DNA of 64,000 nt from Phlegmacium glaucopus (lineage: Eukaryota > Basidiomycota > Agaricomycetes > Agaricales > Cortinariaceae), in contig MU130157.1 of assembly GCA_015039465.1 (NCBI GenBank), positions 777,142 through 841,141 of the forward strand. Direction: 5' to 3'. The stretch's first letter is position 1. Every line of letters begins with the position of its first letter. Under the pieces are notes generated by a model that searched no databases, was not told the DNA's origin, and saw only the letters and a list, made by a program, of their open reading frames with translations. This document shows, in pieces, positions 57,405 to 64,000 of this stretch. The position numbers were made by a program, and so were the translations under genes.

Positions 57405-57740
57405 TTAGTTTTCGAACGATGACAAACCACAAGCCACAACAACAACAACAAACGACAACAATGACGACAAACGATGACGACGACAAACAACGATGACGAC
57501 AACGGACAACGATGACGACAACGGACAACGACAACGGACAACGGACAACGACAACGACAACGATGACGGACGACGACGATGATGACGGACGACGAACGAC
57601 GACGGCGTTGCCTCCTCGTCGTCGTCCGTTTCGACCACCCACATACACCCGTTTTACGCCCATCACCCCCGTTTTGCACCCATCACCCCTTTTTTACACC
57701 CATCACCCCCGTTTTGCACCCATCACCCCCCCTTTCTACC
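57405..57740. repeat. low-complexity tracts: (GACAAC)-like then CACCCCCGTTTTGCACCCAT-like repeats
   Basis: 57410-57600 is made of acaacgacgatgac words. 57650-57735 has four copies of a 20-24 bp unit (cacccatcacccccgttttg). The complementary strand is G-rich and could form quadruplexes. Such sequence probably explains the gap next to it. Confidence 0.8.
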
Positions 57741-60682
57741 ACCTGCCCATTCATTTCACACCCACTCTACCCACTCATTTTGACCACTTAGTATTTTGAT
57801 TTCATTTCTCTGATATCAACTAATGTATTTTGTTATTCTAATGTACTAGTAACTAATCCCACCTCAAAATGTATAATTAATCCATTTAAATTTAAATTTA
57901 AATTAATATGTTAGAAATTTTAGAAAAAATATGAGTTAGTAGGAATTGACTTATAAGTATTGGTCAGAACTACTCAGATCTGCTCAGATCTGCTCAGAAT
58001 CTGACCAGAATTGGTCAGAACTGCTCAGAACTGCTCAGATTCTGAGCGGTTCTGGTCAGATTCTGATCAGATCTGATCAGATCTGAGTAGTTCTGACCAA
58101 TTCTGATCAGATCTGATCAGATCTGAGTAGTTCTGACCAATTCTGATCAGATCTGATCAGATCTGGTGGGGGACAGAAAAGTACTGAATATAGTTATCTT
58201 GAGTTTGAGGGCTTCTCTTGCAGAAAATACTTCTCTATGTGAATCACTCTCAACTCAGCTTGAGGCTTGTCAAAATAATTCTGTTTGGCTCTCTGATGAT
58301 CTGGATAGACTCAGAGAGAAATACCAAAATTTATACCATGAAGTGCGAACAGAGCGGCAGGGTTGAGCACGAGGTTTGATGCGAAACTCTGTCTTGAAAG
58401 AAAAAATTACTGTGCTGAAAGCCATTAATATGGATATATCTCTTGAGGTTAAAGAGCATTCTCACATTTCTGCAGAGGCTACCAAGGCTCTTGCAAAATT
58501 GCAAGATAGACATGCTTTTATAACAGAGAAAATCATGGGGTCTATGAGAAACCTTGAGGAGCATATGCAAGAAAAGATTGGGGTTGTAAAGCAAAAATTG
58601 AAGGAGTCATCTAAGGTCATTGCAACTCTTAGAAAAGCTCAAAAGTCATCCTCATCTAGACAGGAACGGGCAGTACGTGTTGCACTGAACAAGGTTATCA
58701 AGGAGAAAAGTGTTCAGAAACTGCTTCACAAAGGTGTCTATACAGATGAAACTTGTAGCCTAGTACGACAGCTTACACATGCTGGGTGCTCACAGTCCAA
58801 AGTGGGTTACATAATCACTGCTGTTTTCCAATCAGCAGGGGTTGAAACTGTGGGAAAAGTCAGGTCTGTCAATCGCATGATCAAAGAAGGCTATCTTGCT
58901 GCACAGCTGCAACTTGGTCATGAAATGGCAAATGAAGAAAGCATGACCTTTAGTGCTGATGGAACTAGTCACCATGGCATAAACTATAACTCTCACCATG
59001 TCAATCTCAAAGCTGAGGACTATGGGTCTGAGAGTGGAGAAGCATGCAGAGCAACTTGTGTCTTGGGAGTACAATCTTCAGCAGATGGAACTAGTGAAGA
59101 GAGCATCAAAGATATGAAAAAGATCCTAGGGAATATTGTTGATCTGTACAATCGGAGTCCCCTTGGAAAACGAGCTGGAAATCTCTGTCGAGTGTTGGAG
59201 ATTCTGATAAAGGTTACTGGGGTGCATAGTGACCACTGTGCAAAAGAGAAAAAAGATGCAGCACTTCTGGAAAGTGAGAAAAAAGATGCAGTCAATCAGA
59301 AACTAGGTGAAAAAGTCATGCTAGACAAAACAAATGAACAACTCTATCATATAATTGATGCTGCTGAAAAGCAATTGATGAATGATATTGGAGGGGTTCT
59401 CAAGTGGGTTGCACTGTCAGTGGAGGAACAAATAGAGGCAAAAGCAATGATGATGGAGGCAATAGTCATGCATTTAGGGGAACAAGCATCTACTTTGCTA
59501 TCTAGTGATGAACAAAGAATTCTGAGGCTATTTATCTGGGCTGGTTGTGGATGCCACAAGGATCTAAACACTGTTTGAGGAGGAAATGGTACTATGAAGA
59601 AATGGTGGGAAGAGAATGACATTGATCCACGTATCCTCTTAGCTAATAGAGACAATGCAGCTGTTCTTAAGGAGGTGGGGCCTGGAGATGATGTAGTCAC
59701 TTCTGCTCAAGAGCGTGCATTTGAAATGACTGACAGAGGGGGTATTACAGCCACACAGCTAGCTGGAGCAATTTTTAATCATAAAAATGACAAAGTTGGC
59801 CATCATAATGTATTCCGATGGTGGTGGGAAAAGAATGTTGGTTCTCAATTTACATTTCCTGATACATCAAATACCAGGTTCCAGTCACATTGCAATGCAG
59901 CTGCTGCTTTATTGCTTCATCTTCCACAGTTTATTGAATTCTTGAAATACATCCGTGATGTCAAGCAGAGTGGAAAATTTAACCATATGGAACAGAATCT
60001 ATGGAATGCCCTCCATTGTACAGCAACTAAGACTGAAATGGCAGTTTTAGCTTTATATGCTCAGGCAATTACACATCCTTATATGAAGGTTGTACGTGCA
60101 ACTGGAGAAAAACAAGAAAATATGCTCAATCTTGGTCCATTTCATCAAAGGGTTCAAAATCATATGCAACGCATCATTGGTGATCCTAAATTTCTTCTTG
60201 GACCAAATGCATCTTATAAAATGGGCTCCTTGGATGGAATGGACTGGAATTCTCCAGAAATTGTCAATGCCATTCAAAAAATGTCACCAGAACTTCCCTA
60301 CCTGGAGCCTCTATTGGTTTCATTTTTTAAAGGAGCATCTGAAACTTGGAAACAGTTTACTTCTGAATTTGCACCTGGTGGTTTAATTGATGAGGCAACT
60401 GTGGAAGAGAGAGAACTTGCATGGATGCCAGCTACAAATGATGTCAATGAAGGTGCTCTTGGATCATTCCATGTTCTACTCTGCCGCCAACCTCAACTGA
60501 CTCAGCAAGGTTATAATGCTTTATCTATGTTCTTCCGGAATGATACAGAAGCATTTATGAAGGCAAAATTCACAGAAAAGGAAGACCATTCATTCTTGCG
60601 CAGTGAGGCTGAGGCATGTGAAATCAAAGGAGATGAAAAGGAAAATAAGCTGGAGTATGTGGATCACAATGAAGCCCGTTGA

Positions 60683-61560
60683 TAGGATCCATATAGCCTC
60701 TAGGTTTGTAAACTGGTTATTTTTGTGATTTAACAACTTTGCAGTATACGCAGATGCCTCGCAGGTACCAACTTCATTCGCACTCTCATTTGCGGTTCTC
60801 GCACATCCTTCGCACCTCGCATAACCTTCACACATCACTTCTACGACCTTCATAACTATCCAAAGCACCCTCATTCCTCTTCGCTCTTCATATTTCGACA
60901 TATCTTCAGTTCTCTCAGTCAATATTGGACTTAACCATTCAACCCCTTCACAACCATACCTTCGCACAGCCATTCTCTAATCTCGCAGTCTTTCACAGTT
61001 CACACACATGTTCCTTATCTCTCCATGCATCCTTTGCATTGGTTTTATTGTGGTTCATGTTCTTTTGCATTTACTTTCTTTCATCTTTCCATATATATAT
61101 ATATATTTTATCATTCTTTCGAAACAGGAGGTCATGCAACTGACCTCCTTACTCATCACCTTTATTTTTACTTTATCTCCTATCCCTTTGTTACCAAACT
61201 ATTGGGCCCATGTGACTTCGCATTAACTCAATTTTTACATTACTGTTTCGCATATCCGCACCTGGTTAGTTCTTTACTCTTGTATTAAGTACCTGTAGCA
61301 AGTAGGAAGACAGGTGAACAGGAGACAGCCAGAGTTTTGACCCCATAAACTTTGCAGCAATGTTCTAAGTCAATAGTCTCATTCTTTAAGCTATGTTGCA
61401 TACCACGTTATCATTTGCAAACCTCGCTATCTTCGCAGTCTACTCTTGTTGTGTATTTCAATACCGCAAACTTCCCCTTTAATTCTATCGAGGAAATCTA
61501 CATTAACCCCTCCAAACTATGTTACTACTTGCGGTCTGATCCCACCGCAGGTACATCATA
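60683..61560. other. insertion-like sequence separating two parts of the transposase-like gene
   Basis: About 0.9 kb rich in tcgca/ttcgca words lies between the NEAR end at 60682 and the AATRAKTKERR-coding part. No ORF is convincing. It could be a solo LTR or another insertion, but no clean ends or target duplication were found. Confidence 0.4.
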
Positions 61561-61897
61561 CCATGCTAAACAACAAGCAGCCACCAGGGCCAAAACTAAA
61601 GAGAGAAGGCAGAAGGATGAAGAATGGGCAGCTGAAGTCAAAATCAACCTCAAAAGAATCACTTTTGCAGATTTGAAAGGCCTAGCTCTGAAGAAGCAAT
61701 TGAAAATATTCAAGCTTGCTGGAGCACCAAATCTGAAGAAAATAAATACAAGTACCAAGGTGGATGACATTAGAAAAGCCCTGATGGATTCAATTCAATT
61801 ATACAGGCAAGGGGAGTGGGCTCCTACAATGGAGATAGAAGATGATACTGGGGAAGACTTTGCTTGGGAGTCAGAAGATGATGAATCAGACAATTGA

Positions 61898-63116
61898 GCT
61901 AATTTTACCATATAATTACCATTTTTTATGATAAATACAATTCACTACATGTTCATATGATGCTATTATACATTTATAATACAAAAAAGATCACCCAAAA
62001 CAGAGCAGAACTCAGTGAGTAAGCTATGTTTCAAGTGTTTCACACTTTGTCATGCATTTGGAAGTGTGATGTGACATAACACTGCCAAATCCATAACAGG
62101 CATTGCCCACCACCATATCAAACAAAGATTCTATGCATGAGCTACTCAGGTTCATAGGTTGAACTAAACAGCTGCAAGCCTCATTAGGTGATGTTTTCAA
62201 GTTCCATTCAGCGACCAAAAACCAGCAGAATGGATAACGCACATTTTCTCTTAGGGCTGACATCTAATACTTAATCAAACAACAAAAACAAAAACAATTC
62301 ATGCCCGCAGCACATCGGGCTCTCTCTCCCTCGTTTTCCTTGGTCTCACCCGTCATACCTACTGCTCGCAGTCGGGTACTTAACAGTCAGAGGGCTATAT
62401 GCCAAATTTGTTTGTCATTAAGATCAAACCCTCCTACATCAAGCAGTGCCCACATTAACAGCATTTCTGTGCCGGACTGTCTGGGGATGGGATCGCTTTA
62501 GGCGTACCTCAGCAGTGCTATGTGGGGTTGCAGGGATGGGTCTAAGGGCATTAGGGGCCCACGTAGTACAGTATCTAATGAAGCATGTAATGTCGACATG
62601 GAGCTCTGCTTCAAAGACCTAAATTGACACAAAAAAAAAACAAAAAAAAAAACTGCAAAGACTGAATTGGACCAATGGGGACCATCAGGAAAAAGGCCTT
62701 CTGTCCTGGGCTTACCTGAGATATCCTGGGGTTCCCCAGGATAGCTCAGCTCTCACGTCAAGAGGTTGCCTGAGGTGCAAGTTACCTAGGTATAAAAGTC
62801 TTAGGCCATCCTGAGGCAACCCTGAGGTCAACCTAAGGCAACCTGAGAGTGTCCTGGTCTGAGGCTAGAAAGCATCTAGACTAGATGTTCTAATAGTGTC
62901 ACACAACATAATGATAATAATAATAATAAACATCATCTTCAATTATTATAAACATTATATATACTACTTAATACAAATCTATTGTTAAATGTACCTAAAC
63001 TAGTTATAAGAGTAGTCAAGCTGGCTGCCTAAAAATCTCTCATGATAATGGAATAAAGTAGTAGTAGTAGTTGGTGATAGTGAAGAGGTGGGTGGGGTTT
63101 TCTTTTTTTTTGAATC
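61898..63116. other. intergenic, repeat remnants
   Basis: No gene. 62690-62880 has several palindromic cctgagg/cctaagg/cctaggt words with ggcaacc. 62630-62650 has two A-runs. A TAA microsatellite lies near 62915-62930 and a TAG one near 63058-63070. Confidence 0.4.
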
Positions 63117-63630
63117 TTTGTTTATTGTCCTTTGTGGTGAACCATATGGTAGACATGTACTATAATCTGGCTAATAACTATTCTACTTGCCTGGGTTGGT
63201 AATGAACTGAACAACTGCTATGAGAGATGCATTGCATGACTCAAAGCAGAATATATGCATGAAATAGGGTATGTAGCAACACAATGTTGTAATGTAGATT
63301 AAGGTGTGATGGACACAATTTTCTATTGTTGTGTAGCTCTAGGTGCTTCCTGAATGGTTCCAAACTGCCTGCTGCAACTGATGAACTTGAATAAATGTGG
63401 GAAAAGCTCTGGGACAGTCAAAAGCTTGTTTATGTCCTCTAGCATCTCTGCCTGCTGCTTGAATCATCCTGTGTCTAGTGAGATTGTGGGCTAGCATTGA
63501 ATCAGATAGTGTAGTACTGTTTCATTGTGTCTGCGGCATCTTGAACATATTGGCAATGCTACTTTTTGGATTTGATGTAGGTGGGCATTGAGAGGGATAT
63601 GTCCCATCCTCAACTGGAACAATACACTTG
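63117..63630 (-). mobile_element. 5'-truncated LINE 3' end (copy 1)
   Basis: On the minus strand it ends in caataaacaaagattc followed by an A-rich tail. The part near 63480-63620 encodes LRMGHIPLNAHLHQIQKVA and ICSRCRRHNETVLHYLIQC, the terminal cysteine motif of LINE ORF2. A stop follows within the motif region, so it is a fossil. The family differs from the LINE at 48-54.5 kb. Confidence 0.75.
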
Positions 63631-63635
63631 CTTCT

Positions 63636-64000
63636 TTTTTTTAAAAAAAATAAATCTTTGTTTATTGTCCTTTGTGGCAAGCCATATGGTAGACATGTAC
63701 TGTAAATGTAACTACTGGGATATACTACTTGACCATGGTGGCTGTGAACTGATCAACTGCTATGAGAGATGCATAGCATGACTCAAAGCATGAAATAATG
63801 ATTGTGACAGTGTGACAGCGTGATGATGTAGTGTAGATTATGTTGTTATTATGATAACAATTGACTATTGTTGTGCAGCTGTGTTTGTTGCTTCCTGTAT
63901 ATTGCCAAATTGCCCACTGTGTCCAATGAACTTGAATAGGTGTGGAAATGGTTCCAGGATAGATAGGAGTTTGTTGATATCTCTTGCCTCTCTGCCTGCT
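63636..64000 (-). mobile_element. LINE 3' end (copy 2), cut by the window edge
   Basis: Repeats the non-coding 3' part of copy 1 (gacaataaacaaagattt, ctctcatagcagttgatcag) in the same orientation, with its own A-rich tail next to copy 1. The rest lies beyond the window. Confidence 0.72.

Larger units (their letters stand above)
56298..58168. mobile_element. TIR element built of GATCTGATCA repeats, contains the gap
   Basis: The left end ccaccagatctgatcagatc is matched inverted by the right end gatctgatcagatctggtgg. Both termini, about 200 bp, consist of many overlapping gatctgatca/gaattggtcag motifs. The middle holds the N gap and low-complexity sequence. It splits the transposase-like gene. 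No clear target duplication was found. Confidence 0.72.
56165..61897 (+). pseudogene. large transposase-like protein of an agaricomycete repeat family
   Basis: ATG 56165 (MPPKKTTVSRKANTQKG) starts a basic N-terminus, cut at about 56298 by a TIR element. It resumes at 58210 with coiled-coil sequence (ESLSTQLEACQNNSVW, HMQEKIGVVKQKLKES). Motifs in order: MTFSADGTSHHGINY, WAGCGCHKDLN, LLANRDNAAVL, FPDTSNTRFQSHCNAAA, TEMAVLALYAQAITHPYM, MPATNDVNEGALG. The order Asp, CxxH, Asp, Glu resembles RNase H-fold transposases, but I cannot assign a superfamily. UGA stops at 58364 and 59575 replace expected Arg codons. After 60682 about 0.9 kb of foreign-looking sequence precedes a C-terminal part (ATRAKTKERRQKDEEW, KLAGAPNLKKINTSTK) with an acidic tail ending at 61897. 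Function unknown; multicopy and probably mobile. Confidence 0.65.

Noticed and set aside
56618..57496. Two long plus-strand ORFs
   Set aside because: Most of each ORF is the N gap; the ends are low complexity.
56165..61897. KDZ or hAT transposase
   Set aside because: Typical KDZ motifs and the hAT C-terminal dimerisation motif are absent; only a loose Asp/CxxH/Asp/Glu order is shared.

Overview
The window reads as a basidiomycete fungus, most likely an agaricomycete. Genes carry many short GT-AG introns (about 45-75 nt). Recognisable families are fungal or typical of mushrooms: a Gup1-type acyltransferase, POP5, a NACHT-WD40 receptor, TPR-CHAT, a WW-domain membrane protein and an expanded P-loop GTPase. 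The sequence between them is crowded with transposons. One assembly gap (N) lies at 56693-57241. All exon joins and repeat counts were made by eye.

Layout. 1-4.0 kb is repeat only: a near-perfect 0.94 kb palindrome, a 158-bp tandem array, a 50-bp hairpin-forming array and a small TIR element. 4.2-8.5 kb has two divergent genes: an unrecognised multi-exon gene (minus) and a WW/transmembrane protein (plus). 9.0-22.5 kb is a transposon stack. A small hAT-like MITE is followed by a 12.5 kb hAT element (8-bp target duplication) whose broken transposase is split by two solo LTRs and by a 7.1 kb Ty3/gypsy chromovirus, which itself carries a third solo LTR in its protease. 23-40 kb is the gene-rich core: NACHT-WD40 (decayed C-terminus), GUP1, an RD/RE-rich protein, 8-amino-7-oxononanoate synthase, POP5, and a 1,717-residue Hsp70/Hsp110-TPR-CHAT fusion. 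43.4-47.6 kb is a P-loop GTPase gene whose 3' half contains a 2.4 kb tandem array of about 42 intron-like units separated by exactly 3 nt each. 48-54.5 kb is a decayed LINE with its own solo LTR. 54.6-64 kb holds a hairpin, a 175-bp tandem repeat, a large transposase-like pseudogene split by a TIR element (which contains the gap), and two tandem LINE 3' ends.

The two most unusual items are the GTPase micro-intron array (44606-46992) and the intact Hsp110-TPR-CHAT protein (34270-39700). The fusion puts an ATPase, a repeat superhelix and a caspase-like protease in one chain, an order that recalls NLR-type sensors; a real NACHT receptor lies 8 kb away. The transposons share a decay pattern: nearly all premature stops are UGA, mostly where family members carry arginine, which fits CGA to TGA transitions.
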